Positions 17,983 through 26,853 are shown, counted from the stretch's first letter. The stretch: 54,810 nucleotides of DNA from Candidatus Hydrogenedentota bacterium (GCA_035416745.1 DAOLNV010000015.1:27320-82129); one strand, 5' to 3'. Made by a program: numbers and translations. Notes: generated from the letters alone by a model not told the origin.

Positions 17983-19293
17983 ATGAGCCTCATGTATTGC
18001 GATCAATGCGAACAAACCCGGAACGGGAAAGCCTGCACCGACGTGGGCGTGTGCGGCAAGAACGCCGACGTTGAGTCGTTGCAGAAGATTCTGCTGTACG
18101 GTTTGAAGGGCATGTGTGCGTACAAGCACCATGCGCGCCGTCTGGGCAAGACGGACCCCGAGATCGACGCTTTTGTCGAAGATGCCCTGTTTGCCACGGT
18201 TACCAACGTCAATTTCGACATGGATACGCTGCTTGAACTGGTCCTGAAGTGCGGTGAAATGAACTTGCGCACGATGGAGTTGCTGAACGACGGGCATGTG
18301 GAGACATTTGGCAAACCCTCGCCCGTCGACGTCAAGGAGGGCATCCAGGACGGCCCGGGCATTCTCGTCACGGGCCATGACATGGTGGATCTCATCGATC
18401 TGCTGGAACAGACCAAGGGCACCGGAATCAAGGTTTACACCCACGGCGAGATGCTTCCCGCGCACATGTATCCCAAGCTGCGCGCGTATTCGCATCTTGC
18501 CGGCAACTACGGCGGGGCCTGGCAGAAACAGCGGATGGAATTCGAGGCGTTCGGCGGCCCTGTTCTTGCTACCACCAACTGCGTGCTGATTCCCAACCCC
18601 GCGACCAACACCTACCTTGACCGTTTGTATACCACGCGCGTCACGGCGGTGCCGGGGGCGAAACGCCTCACCACGAACGATTTCTCCGAGGTCATCAAAC
18701 GCGCCAAGGAGATCGGCCCATTGAAGCCGTCCGAACTGGTCACTCGGACCATCGGGTTCCATTACACCACTATCCTCGACATTGCGGACAAGGTGGTGGA
18801 CGCGGTCAAGTCGGGCGCCATAAAACACTTCTTCGTTATCGGCGGGTGTGACGGGGCCGAGCCGGGCCGCAACTATTTCCGCGATTTCGCTTACAGCGCC
18901 CCCGAGAACTCGATCATCCTCACCATGGGCTGTGGGAAGTACCGCATTCGTGAACATGACTACGGCACGGTGGCTGGGCTGCCCCGGTTGCTTGATATGG
19001 GCCAGTGCAACGACTCGTACGGCGCAATCCAGGTTGCCCTCGCCCTTGCCAAAGCTTTCAACTGCGGCGTAAACGACCTGCCGCTGACGCTCGTGATCTC
19101 CTGGTTCGAGCAGAAGGCCGTGGCGGTGCTCCTCACCCTCTTGCACCTCGGCGTCAAAGGAATCCGTCTCGGGCCCGCCCTGCCGGCTTTTGTCTCGCCC
19201 AATGTGCTTGCGCTTCTTCAGGAGAAGTTCGACCTGCAGCCCATCGGCAAGGACGCGGAGGCCGACGTCAACGCCGCCATGGCCGGCGCGTGA
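17983..19293 (+). CDS. hcp: Hybrid cluster protein (hydroxylamine reductase family), short class
   Basis: A 436-residue cytosolic metalloprotein. The N-terminal cysteine motif C6-x2-C9-x8-C18-x5-C24 (YCDQCEQT, then CTDVGVCGK) fits the class I/III 4Fe-4S spacing. The hybrid-cluster ligand regions follow (FVIGGCDGAEPGRNYF, TMGCGKYR, MGQCNDSYGA). At 436 residues it lacks the roughly 110-residue helical insert of the 540-550-residue enzymes, which fits class III, first described in archaea and thermophiles. Hcp proteins act in nitrosative-stress defence (NO or hydroxylamine reduction). An AGGAGG lies eight bases before the ATG and a near-consensus promoter precedes it. An Rrf2 regulator gene follows, and no hcr reductase gene is adjacent. 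Confidence 0.95.
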   Translation: MSLMYCDQCEQTRNGKACTDVGVCGKNADVESLQKILLYGLKGMCAYKHHARRLGKTDPEIDAFVEDALFATVTNVNFDMDTLLELVLKCGEMNLRTMELLNDGHVETFGKPSPVDVKEGIQDGPGILVTGHDMVDLIDLLEQTKGTGIKVYTHGEMLPAHMYPKLRAYSHLAGNYGGAWQKQRMEFEAFGGPVLATTNCVLIPNPATNTYLDRLYTTRVTAVPGAKRLTTNDFSEVIKRAKEIGPLKPSELVTRTIGFHYTTILDIADKVVDAVKSGAIKHFFVIGGCDGAEPGRNYFRDFAYSAPENSIILTMGCGKYRIREHDYGTVAGLPRLLDMGQCNDSYGAIQVALALAKAFNCGVNDLPLTLVISWFEQKAVAVLLTLLHLGVKGIRLGPALPAFVSPNVLALLQEKFDLQPIGKDAEADVNAAMAGA

Positions 19294-19310
19294 CCGAGAA
19301 ACCGTTTACG

Positions 19311-19346
19311 CGGGGACCACTTCGCAATTTCGTGAGGTGGTCCCCG
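19311..19346 (+). terminator. Perfect 10-bp hairpin after hcp
   Basis: CGGGGACCAC (19311-19320) pairs exactly with GTGGTCCCCG (19337-19346) around a 16-base loop, 17 bases after the hcp stop. There is no T-run, so it may be a Rho-independent-like barrier, a 3' end stabiliser or a regulatory site. Confidence 0.5.
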
Positions 19347-19540
19347 AATGAGCTCGATGTGATGCCCGGCCCTGGGCCAGGCGTCTCAGTGCCGAACACG
19401 TTTCGCTCCGGCAACGTCCGGCACAAGACCGGGCGCTGCAGGAAGACAAAACGCTTGCACCAACGATAGACGCAGCGAAAGCCTCTGGGGGCTTTTCCGA
19501 ATCGCCGGACAATTTGCCGTATGCGCGGGCTTTTCATTAT

Positions 19541-19550
19541 GGTAATTACC
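19541..19550. promoter_or_regulatory. Palindrome GGTAATTACC upstream of the Rrf2 gene
   Basis: A perfect 10-bp palindrome 25 bases before the Rrf2 start codon, in AT-rich sequence. It is a candidate autoregulatory operator. I see no close copy in the hcp promoter. Confidence 0.35.
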
Positions 19551-19574
19551 TGTGTGCGAGAGGGACAGTCCGCT

Positions 19575-20036
19575 ATGTTGACGCAAACTTCCGAGACCGC
19601 CCTCAGGGCGCTGGTGTTTCTTATGGTCAACAAGACCGAAGAGCCGGTGCCGCCCGCCCGCATAGCGCAACACATCGGCGCGTCGCCCAGCTACACCGCG
19701 AAAGTCACCGCGGCTCTCGTCAGGGCGGGCATCCTTCGCGCGCATCGCGGCATGAAGGGCGGCGTCACCCTGAACCAGCTTCCCGAGCAAGTCTCGCTGC
19801 TCGATGTCGTTGAGGCCTGCCAGGGCAAGATACTGGGCGATTTCTGCCAGGGTTTTGACCGCCTCGAACTCGTGTGCGCCTATCATCGCGCCATGGCCGA
19901 ACTTCATGAAGCCATCATCGCTACGCTCAAACGCTGGACCCTGGCCGACCTGGCCAAAGCGCCCCTCCCCGCCGAGGAAATCCGCGACAGCGTCCCGTGC
20001 CGCATACACTTCACCATCGACGGCAACGAGGGTTAG
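19575..20036 (+). CDS. Rrf2-family transcriptional regulator
   Basis: A 153-residue winged-helix regulator (MLTQTSETALRALVFL, ARIAQHIGASPSYTAKV, GMKGGVTLN). Family members such as IscR and NsrR bind an Fe-S cluster with three cysteines around residues 91-105. Here Cys91 and Cys101 remain in that region, with His104 nearby and Cys82 and Cys142 further away, so an Fe-S or NO-sensing role is plausible but the ligand set is unusual. A GAGAGGGA stretch precedes the ATG at 19575; longer in-frame starts exist at 19521 and 19539. It lies 281 bases after hcp on the same strand, which suggests it controls hcp. Confidence 0.88.
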   Translation: MLTQTSETALRALVFLMVNKTEEPVPPARIAQHIGASPSYTAKVTAALVRAGILRAHRGMKGGVTLNQLPEQVSLLDVVEACQGKILGDFCQGFDRLELVCAYHRAMAELHEAIIATLKRWTLADLAKAPLPAEEIRDSVPCRIHFTIDGNEG

Positions 20037-20077
20037 TCAGAATCAGAGACGACCGCCTGTTTCGTGCGCCTGTCCTT

Positions 20078-20767
20078 TTAGAGCAACTCGCGGACACGTC
20101 TGCGCAACGCAGGCAGCACCTGCTTCTCGAACCAGGGATTCTTCTTCATCCAAAGCAGATTCCGAAATGAGGGATGCGGCAACGGCAGGTATTCGGGAAA
20201 GTACTCGCGCCATGCCCGCACGGTTTCGGTAAGGGAGCTCCTGGCCCGGTCTCCCAGATGAAGCGTCTGCGCGTGTTGGCCGCACAACATGATGAAGGAC
20301 ACATTGGGCAGGTGTGCCAGCAGCGGTTCGAGCCACAGTGCCGCGCACTCTTTTCGCGGCGGCAAATCCCCGCCCCGTTCGTACCGGCCGGGATAACACA
20401 ATCCCGCCGGGATAATCGCCACGCGCGAATCGTCGTAGAACGTCTCACGCTCGACTCTCATCCACGCACGCAGGCGGTCTCCGCTGGGATCGTTCCACGG
20501 AATGCCCGTCTCGTGCACCCTGGCGCCCGGAGCCTGGCCTACGATCAGGAGCCGCGCCGACGCTTTGGCGCGCAACACCGGCCGGGGTCCCAGGGGCAGC
20601 ACGCCGGCACATGCGCGGCACGCGCGCACCCGCTCGAGCAGTTTCTCGAGCGTCTCGCCGTTGACCTTCCCCTTGCGATGCACGCCGCATTCGGGCAGAC
20701 ACGCCATGCATGTCGCCGCGCACTCGGTCCGTGCCGCGATGCGCCGTTTCAGTTCACGCTCACCCAC
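20078..20767 (-). CDS. Uracil-DNA glycosylase superfamily protein, probable Fe-S type
   Basis: A 229-residue DNA-repair-type protein. Motif 1 is VGQAPGARVHETGIPWNDPSG and motif 3 is LPLPHPSFRN. The cysteines C50-x2-C53-x70-C124-x16-C141 fit the four-cysteine 4Fe-4S spacing of family 4 enzymes. Motif 1 has Gln where family 4 enzymes usually have Glu (GEAPG), so base preference may differ. An extra cysteine-rich N-terminus (residues 16-27) is present. The start is GTG at 20767 preceded by AAAGGGCGG; an ATG at 20707 is the alternative. Confidence 0.8.
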   Translation of the reverse strand: MGERELKRRIAARTECAATCMACLPECGVHRKGKVNGETLEKLLERVRACRACAGVLPLGPRPVLRAKASARLLIVGQAPGARVHETGIPWNDPSGDRLRAWMRVERETFYDDSRVAIIPAGLCYPGRYERGGDLPPRKECAALWLEPLLAHLPNVSFIMLCGQHAQTLHLGDRARSSLTETVRAWREYFPEYLPLPHPSFRNLLWMKKNPWFEKQVLPALRRRVRELL

Positions 20768-20841
20768 AAAAACCGCCCTTTACCGGAGCCTGCAATCTCG
20801 AGACTATCATATCCGCCGATTCTTCGCCGGACATAAGCGCA

Positions 20842-20872
20842 TGTGCGCCGCAGCCTGCAGCTACGGCGCACA
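20842..20872. terminator. 9-bp hairpin between UDG and oxidoreductase genes
   Basis: TGTGCGCCG (20842-20850) pairs exactly with CGGCGCACA (20864-20872) around a 13-base loop. It lies just downstream of the minus-strand Gfo/Idh/MocA gene. There is no T-run. Confidence 0.4.
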
Positions 20873-20894
20873 CGAGTGAAACTCCGCGATATAT

Positions 20895-22301
20895 TCAGAT
20901 GGCCAGTTCCCAACCCTTGCGGTACTCTTTCGAGACCACCGCTTCGGCGTTCTTCACGTTGGTCACGACGCCCTTCTTGTTGTCCCAGTGCAGCTTCTTG
21001 CCCGATTTCACCACAAGATTCCCGAACTGCACCATTTCCGTAAACGGGCCCGCATAGTCGAAGTTCGAGCACGCGGGTTTCCCGCCCTTGCACGCCTGCA
21101 GCCAGTTCAGGTAATGGTTCTCTCCCTCGATCCGTTCGAGGAACGGCTCCGGTTTCTTGTAATCGAGCATCTTTTCATCGGGAAGGAGACGCGGACGGCC
21201 GCCGTATTCGCCCGCCGTAATGAACCCCTTGTCGCCAACGAGATATGAACCGTTCGCGTTCTCGTCGCCGAGTTCCTGTGCTTCGGGGACGCCTTCGGGG
21301 CGCTTCGGCCGGTTGTATACCTTCTCGCCGGTCTTTGGATCCGGCCAGTGTCCGTCGTACCAGTACACGTCCACCGGGGCCATGTCACCCCGCGCGGGGA
21401 ACGAATATTTGATGGTCGTTGTGAGCGGGAAGGTCTGCTCGTTTCGTCCCTGCTGCATCACGACCTCGACCGTGTAGTCGCTCGCTTCGACGAGCTTCAG
21501 GGACATGTACACGGGGTCCATGATGTGGCAGGCCATATCGCCGAGCGAGCCGCCGCCGAAGTCGAGCCATGCGCGCCAATCGTGAGGCGCATACCCTGGC
21601 GAATAGGGCCGCATCGGGGCGGGCCCGATCCAGCGGTCCCAGTCGAGGTTTTCGGGCGCCACCTCCGAGGGGAGCGGGTCCGGACGGCCCTGGTTTTCCC
21701 ATACGGGCCGGTGGGTCCACACGTGTGCTTCGCGCACCTGGCCGATGGCGCCGCTCCAGATCATCTCGCACAATTCGCGCACGCCATTGCCTGAATGGCC
21801 CTGGTTGCCCATCTGTGTCGCCACGCCGTTCTCCCGGGCCACGAGCGTCATCCACCGCGCTTCCTGAACGGTGTGCGTGAGCGGCTTCTGCACGTAGACG
21901 TGCTTGCCCATTTTCATCGCCATGATGGCGGCCGGCGCATGGATGTGGTCCGGCGTCGAGATGGTGAGCGCGTCAATCTCGGGCATGTCCTCGAGCATGT
22001 TCCGGTAATCCCGGTACCGCTTGGCGTCAGGAAGTTCCTTGAACGCATTCGCGCACCGGTCCCAGTCCGCGTCGCACAACGCGACAATGTTTTCGGACTT
22101 GCACGACATGATGTCCGAAAATCCTTTGCCGCCGGCGCCGATGGCGGCCACATTGAGCTTCTCGTTGGGTGATTCCTTTCCAGGAACGACCTGCGCCTCA
22201 TTTGCGGCCATGCGCGTCCTGCTGGTTGCGCAGGCTGTCTGGGACGCCGCGAGCGTGGTCGTGGCTATGAAGGCTCGCCGCGTCATGTTGTTGTACTTCA
22301 T
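20895..22301 (-). CDS. Exported Gfo/Idh/MocA-family oxidoreductase
   Basis: A 468-residue NAD(P)-dependent sugar oxidoreductase homologue. A twin-arginine-like signal (MTRRAFIATTTLAASQTAC) begins the protein, so it is probably exported folded with its cofactor. The Rossmann motif is AAIGAGGKG; the family motif EKP appears as VQKPLTHT. The second half is the alpha/beta dimer-catalytic domain with FGGGSLGDMACHIMD. The substrate is unknown; homologues in Planctomycetes-type bacteria are numerous and act on sugars or inositols. AGGAGG lies six bases before the ATG. It is divergent from the CocE-type hydrolase gene. Confidence 0.9.
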   Translation of the reverse strand: MKYNNMTRRAFIATTTLAASQTACATSRTRMAANEAQVVPGKESPNEKLNVAAIGAGGKGFSDIMSCKSENIVALCDADWDRCANAFKELPDAKRYRDYRNMLEDMPEIDALTISTPDHIHAPAAIMAMKMGKHVYVQKPLTHTVQEARWMTLVARENGVATQMGNQGHSGNGVRELCEMIWSGAIGQVREAHVWTHRPVWENQGRPDPLPSEVAPENLDWDRWIGPAPMRPYSPGYAPHDWRAWLDFGGGSLGDMACHIMDPVYMSLKLVEASDYTVEVVMQQGRNEQTFPLTTTIKYSFPARGDMAPVDVYWYDGHWPDPKTGEKVYNRPKRPEGVPEAQELGDENANGSYLVGDKGFITAGEYGGRPRLLPDEKMLDYKKPEPFLERIEGENHYLNWLQACKGGKPACSNFDYAGPFTEMVQFGNLVVKSGKKLHWDNKKGVVTNVKNAEAVVSKEYRKGWELAI

Positions 22302-22443
22302 GTTGCTCCTCCTGAATCCGAATGGTAAGAACGAACCGCCTCAGCCGAAGCGGCTGGGTGCAGACTTTTCATCATATCAGACTCGGGCAAACAAAGCCGA
22401 ATGCAAAGTCGCCCGCGCTGGAGGGCGTCGGCGGCTCAGAGCC

Positions 22444-22479
22444 GTCAGACCGGTCAGACAAGTCTGACGCGTCCGAGTA
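22444..22479. repeat. 9-bp-periodic GTCAGAC repeat
   Basis: Four tandem 9-mers: GTCAGACCG, GTCAGACAA, GTCTGACGC, GTCCGAGTA. It is the cleanest copy of the family also seen at 2765-2818 and, as an inverted repeat, at 14304-14329. It lies in the divergent region upstream of the CocE-type gene. Confidence 0.55.
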
Positions 22480-22514
22480 GAATCTCTGCTCTTTCCCCGC
22501 TACACTGTAGGCCC

Positions 22515-24170
22515 ATGAGAAACATGCGACATCCCCTCACATTCCGGTTTTTGACCGTACTGCTGCTTGTTGGGCCCAGCGTTGCGGCTGGGGCCGCCGA
22601 GGAGGCAGCTCCAACACTCCCGTCCACCTTGGTCATGGTGCCGATGCGCGACGGGGTCAGACTTGCCACGGAGATTTACCTCCCCCAAGGGGAGGGGCGC
22701 TTCCCGGTGGTACTCGCCCGGAGCGTCTACGGCCGGAAATTCGGCCCTCAATGGGGCCCCGCCTGGCTTGAGAAGGGCATCGCGTTTGCCGTCCAGGACT
22801 GTCGCGGCCGCGGAGACAGCGGGGGCGCCGACATGGGGTTTCTCGCCGATGGATGGGGCGAGGCCCAGGACGGCGACGATACGGTGGCCTGGCTGCGCGC
22901 GCAGCCGTGGTGCAACGGCAAGATCGGCACGTTCGGCGCGTCCGCGCTCGGCATCGTTCAGATTCTCGCGGCCCCGTCTACGCCGTGGATAACGTGCCAG
23001 GGGATAATCGTGGCGCCTGCTTCGCTTTACGGCCGCATCACGTACCAGGGCGGCGTCTTCCGCAAAGAGATGATGGAGGGGTGGCTGGCCGCGCAGAAGC
23101 TACCTCATGTACTTGAGTTATGGAAAGCCCATCCCGCGTATGACAGTTTCTGGCGCGGGTATGACGCTGTAAGCGCGGCGGACCGGGTGACGGCGCCCGC
23201 CGTTCACGTTGGCGGCTGGTGGGACTGCTTTAACCAGGGCACCCTCGAGGCGTTCGTGTCGCGGCAGCATGAAGGCGCACCCCCGGCCCGGGGCAACCAG
23301 AAACTCATCATGGGACCATGGCTTCACGGTGTCAAACGCGAGCCCGGCGACGTGACGCTCGCCGAAAATTTCAATGCCGTGAATTTCGACGAATACATCC
23401 AGCGCTTCTTCCGGTACTGGCTCCTGGGCGAACAAAACGGCATCATGGACGAGCCGGCCGTGCAGTATTACACAGTGGGCGATCTGTCCGATCCGGATGC
23501 CCCGGGCAACGAATGGCGCACCGCCAACGACTGGCCTCCCTTCGTGGCGCGGGAAACCCCGTTCTACCTGTGTCCCGACGGCAGCCTGAGCGCTGGCGAG
23601 GTCTCCCAAACGTCAGGCGGTCTCACGTTTGCTTACGATCCCGCGAACCCGGTCCCGTCGCTGGGCGGCGCAACACTGCTCCACAAGCCCGGGGTGTACG
23701 ACCAGCGCCCGGTGAGTGACCGGCCCGACGTTCTGAGATTCGCGACGCCGCCGCTTGCCACGCCGTTGGAGATTACCGGCCGCGTGACGGTCCGCCTTTA
23801 CGTGTCCACCGACGCCAAAGACACGGATTTCACGGCGAAACTGCTCGACATCTACCCCGACGGCCGGGAGATCCTTATGCTCGATGGCATCCAACGTGTG
23901 AAATTCCGAAACGGCTTCGAGTGTCCCGACTACCTCCCGCCGGGAAAGATCGCGGAAATCGCGATCGATTTGTGGTCCATCAGCCTGATCTTCAATACGG
24001 GCCACCGGGTCGGGCTGCACGTTTCGAGCAGCAACTTTCCTCGTTTCGAGGTTAACCCGAATAACGGTAAGGACTTCCCCGTCGAAGGCGAGGCGATGCC
24101 TGTCGCGCGCAATACGATTTACACGGGTCTGCGCCAACCCAGCGCATTGATACTCCCTTTGACGCCCTAG
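22515..24170 (+). CDS. Secreted CocE/NonD-family alpha/beta hydrolase
   Basis: A 551-residue exported hydrolase of the X-Pro dipeptidyl-peptidase/cocaine esterase type. The signal peptide is the hydrophobic stretch FRFLTVLLLVGPSVAAGA. The catalytic domain shows VMVPMRDGVRLATEIYLP, the nucleophile elbow GTFGASALG, the acid region VGGWWDCF and the His region GPWLHG. A C-terminal jelly-roll domain (PPLATPLEITGRVTVRLYVS, then GHRVGLHVSSSNFPRF) completes the family architecture. The substrate (peptide, ester or acylated polymer) is unknown. The frame is open from 22401, but the signal peptide fits a start at 22515 or 22524. Confidence 0.9.
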   Translation: MRNMRHPLTFRFLTVLLLVGPSVAAGAAEEAAPTLPSTLVMVPMRDGVRLATEIYLPQGEGRFPVVLARSVYGRKFGPQWGPAWLEKGIAFAVQDCRGRGDSGGADMGFLADGWGEAQDGDDTVAWLRAQPWCNGKIGTFGASALGIVQILAAPSTPWITCQGIIVAPASLYGRITYQGGVFRKEMMEGWLAAQKLPHVLELWKAHPAYDSFWRGYDAVSAADRVTAPAVHVGGWWDCFNQGTLEAFVSRQHEGAPPARGNQKLIMGPWLHGVKREPGDVTLAENFNAVNFDEYIQRFFRYWLLGEQNGIMDEPAVQYYTVGDLSDPDAPGNEWRTANDWPPFVARETPFYLCPDGSLSAGEVSQTSGGLTFAYDPANPVPSLGGATLLHKPGVYDQRPVSDRPDVLRFATPPLATPLEITGRVTVRLYVSTDAKDTDFTAKLLDIYPDGREILMLDGIQRVKFRNGFECPDYLPPGKIAEIAIDLWSISLIFNTGHRVGLHVSSSNFPRFEVNPNNGKDFPVEGEAMPVARNTIYTGLRQPSALILPLTP

Positions 24171-24183
24171 TACTATTCCTGGC

Positions 24184-25161
24184 ATGACAGAAGCAAGCCG
24201 CACAAGAAGGTGGTGGACGAGTTTGACCGCCGAAAAGGTCGTCGGCGTGGTATTTGTCGCCGCCGCCGCGCTCAAGGCTTGGGATCTCGAGGCCTTTGCC
24301 TTCCAGATCCGCTACTACCACGTGCTCACGTCGCCGCCCGCGCTGGTTGCCGCCGCGATAGGCTCGGTCGCGTGGGAGACCTTGCTGGGCGTCGCCCTGA
24401 TCGTCGGGTTGCGGCTCCGCGGATGGACCTTCGCCGCCGTCGCCGCCACGCTGGCGGGTTTCACGGGGCTTGTTTTGTACGCCTGGTACTATTACGACCT
24501 CCAGGACTGCGGCTGCTTCGGCTCGTTGGTGCCTCTGGGCCCCGGCGCGACCGCCGCAAAGAATGCGGTGCTCCTCGTGCTGACTTTCTGGGCATGGTTT
24601 GGCCTTCGAGCCGGTCGCGCCCGCATCGAGGGCACGCTCTGGCAGCATCCCTGGCTGAAAGGCTGCGTTGTCGTGGTATCCTGCGTTCTGGTCCTTATCG
24701 CAGGCCTTCTCCACAAGCCCTTCGCTCAGGTAACCGGGAACCTTAACAACCCAGATGGTACCGACGGACCGTCGCTCGTATTCAAGGTCGAACACGAAGG
24801 GCAAACGTACGACACATCCACAGGCGAGTATCTGCTCGCCTTCCTCAGCGACACCTGCGATGAGTGCCGCGCCGAAGCACCGATGCTCAACGACCTGCTC
24901 TACATCCCCGAGATGCCGGCCGTCATTGCTTTTATGCTTGTCAAGAACGAAGAAACCCTCGAGGAATTCCGGAGTCTGGCCGAATTCCCCGCCATCGAAA
25001 TGGATGCGCTTCAGTGGTCGCAGTACATCAAGCTGATGCCTCCGCGCTTCTATCTCGTTCGCGACGGCAAAGAAATCACCCACTGGGACGAACACCTGCC
25101 CACCGTGGAATCCATTCTCGCAGCGCTTGCAGGCGATGTGCCGCCGCAGCCCGCCCCATGA
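24184..25161 (+). CDS. MauE/DoxX-like membrane domain fused to a thioredoxin-fold domain
   Basis: A 325-residue inner-membrane protein. Residues 15-180 form about five membrane helices of the MauE type with the characteristic CGCFG (Cys109, Cys111). Residues 195-320 form an extracytoplasmic thioredoxin-like domain with DTCDEC (Cys225, Cys228) and a cis-Pro-like MPPRFYL. MauE proteins support disulfide formation in periplasmic enzymes; this fusion could carry electrons from the membrane to a client by thiol exchange. It starts 13 bases after the CocE-type stop with no obvious Shine-Dalgarno, so coupling to that gene is likely. Confidence 0.82.
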   Translation: MTEASRTRRWWTSLTAEKVVGVVFVAAAALKAWDLEAFAFQIRYYHVLTSPPALVAAAIGSVAWETLLGVALIVGLRLRGWTFAAVAATLAGFTGLVLYAWYYYDLQDCGCFGSLVPLGPGATAAKNAVLLVLTFWAWFGLRAGRARIEGTLWQHPWLKGCVVVVSCVLVLIAGLLHKPFAQVTGNLNNPDGTDGPSLVFKVEHEGQTYDTSTGEYLLAFLSDTCDECRAEAPMLNDLLYIPEMPAVIAFMLVKNEETLEEFRSLAEFPAIEMDALQWSQYIKLMPPRFYLVRDGKEITHWDEHLPTVESILAALAGDVPPQPAP

Positions 25162-25314
25162 CCGGCAAAGCTTCTTCTCGGGGGTGTTTCGGTGGATAAT
25201 GTGGCCTCTTGGAGTTTGTGAAAAGACCGCCCCCCGATAGCGCAGTCGCATGGAACACTCGGGACAGACAGGTCTGGTTGCGCGGTTCGCGCGGCTCGTT
25301 TGGGTTTGTCCCGG

Positions 25315-26853
25315 TTACTTGTGCTGGAGGTTCATGTTCCAGGCAAGAATCTGCTCGAACGCGACCTCGCCGTCCTGCACGATGAATCCCATCCGTCCGG
25401 TGGCGTGCTGTGTAACGAATGTTTGCACTAACAAGTCATCCAGATACAGTTCGAAGATGTTCTGTCGGAAAAACAGGCGGAAATGGGCGGTCTTTTCGCA
25501 GGGAATGCCCGCCACGGCAGCGCACCCGAACCCGGTCTGGTCCTGCACTTCGAATCGGGGTTCAGCGGTCATGTCGAGCACGCCGATCTCGGTCTGGTTC
25601 CATGTCTCGAAGAGGATGGCGACGCCTTTCTTTTCGCCGTCTTCGAGATAGAGTCCGGCCGCGGGAAAGATGGTAGCGTCGATGGCGCGGCTTACGCGTA
25701 TATCGCCTTCGAGCACCAGCCCCGTTTGAAGGTCGAAGGTTTCTTGGAGCATCGCGAGCGCGACGTTGGGCTTGTCCATGGTCAGCCATCTGAGATGAGG
25801 CCGGGGCTGCGCCCGCATAACCACCCGGTTCGGTTCACATACGAAGCCGGACAGGACATCCGGGTTGACGGCCGTGACCTGACTGGTATCCAGCGGGATG
25901 GCCTCGCCCTTGAGGGCGTCGTTTCCTTTCCAATATCCCATGCGCAGGTGGTTTTCGGCGTCGACCACCGCTGATTTGAGGGGCGCATGCCACCAGAATG
26001 TGCCGCCGGGATCATGGATGTAGTTGGTCAGGAGCAGTTCCTGGTAATAGCGGCAATACGATGCCCACAAGGCCACGGTCGTGCGGCCCGAGTGGCCGTT
26101 GAGCCGGAACGCCGGATAATCCGGGCGGAACGGGCCCATGGGGTTTTCGGAGAGATAGGTGGCGACGGCGTAGCCGAAACTTCCCGGGAAGAATCCCCCG
26201 ACCAGGAGATAGTAGGTATCGCCGATACGTTCGCAGCCGCCCGGCTCCATCACGACGCGCACATCCATGTCGTCGGTCAACGGAAAGTCTTTCACCCAGG
26301 TCCATCGCACGCCGTCGCCGGACTGGAGCAGGCCGCCCGCGGCGTAGCCGTAATAGACGGTCTTGCCGTTCTCCTCCTGGGCGATCACGTCCATATGGTC
26401 GAGCCGTTGCCCGTCGGGCCGGCGCACGTCGTATTCGGGCCCGAGATAAGTCCACTGAACCAAATCAGGAGATTCCCAGAATCGGAGGACGTCTTGCTGG
26501 TTGCCGGAGAAACTCCCATGGTTCATGACGAAGCGGCCGCCGGCGCGCCAGACGCGCATCGCCCAAATGGGAAACGGGGTGTCTTTGATGACGGTGCCGA
26601 CATCTTTCCAATGCACGCCGTCCTGCGACGTTGCAAGCCAGACATAGCGCCAGTCGTCGATCCTGTCCTCGAGCTGCTGGGTTTTGCGGTACATGGTGAA
26701 GAGGTAGAAAGCGCCCTCATGCCACAGGACGCAGTTATCCTTGAGCGAGCCCTCCGGCGCCCGGTATAAGAACGCATATGCCGGACCGGGCAAAACGGCG
26801 GCGAAGAGAAGCGTCAGCAGAAGAACGCTGGATACAAGACGCATGATGCTCAA
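25315..26853 (-). CDS. Secreted beta-propeller protein, GH43/GH32-like
   Basis: A roughly 512-residue exported protein with signal peptide (RLVSSVLLLTLLFAAVLPG, cleavage near AYA). Repeated blade signatures TSQDGVHWKDV, SPDLVQWTYLG and SGDGVRWTWVK mark a five-bladed propeller; a concanavalin-like C-terminal section (about 380-510) resembles the GH32 beta-sandwich. Catalytic residues are not assigned. Start choice: a GGAGG lies eight bases before TTG at 26853, whereas the first ATG (26844) is 17 bases away, so TTG is favoured. The frame is open to 27936, but that extension has low-complexity shadow sequence and is rejected. It resembles the protein at 2903-4387. Confidence 0.75.
   Translation of the reverse strand: MSIMRLVSSVLLLTLLFAAVLPGPAYAFLYRAPEGSLKDNCVLWHEGAFYLFTMYRKTQQLEDRIDDWRYVWLATSQDGVHWKDVGTVIKDTPFPIWAMRVWRAGGRFVMNHGSFSGNQQDVLRFWESPDLVQWTYLGPEYDVRRPDGQRLDHMDVIAQEENGKTVYYGYAAGGLLQSGDGVRWTWVKDFPLTDDMDVRVVMEPGGCERIGDTYYLLVGGFFPGSFGYAVATYLSENPMGPFRPDYPAFRLNGHSGRTTVALWASYCRYYQELLLTNYIHDPGGTFWWHAPLKSAVVDAENHLRMGYWKGNDALKGEAIPLDTSQVTAVNPDVLSGFVCEPNRVVMRAQPRPHLRWLTMDKPNVALAMLQETFDLQTGLVLEGDIRVSRAIDATIFPAAGLYLEDGEKKGVAILFETWNQTEIGVLDMTAEPRFEVQDQTGFGCAAVAGIPCEKTAHFRLFFRQNIFELYLDDLLVQTFVTQHATGRMGFIVQDGEVAFEQILAWNMNLQHK

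Noticed and set aside
24160..24177. TTGACG/TACTAT as a promoter before the MauE fusion
   Set aside because: The spacer is six bases, far too short.
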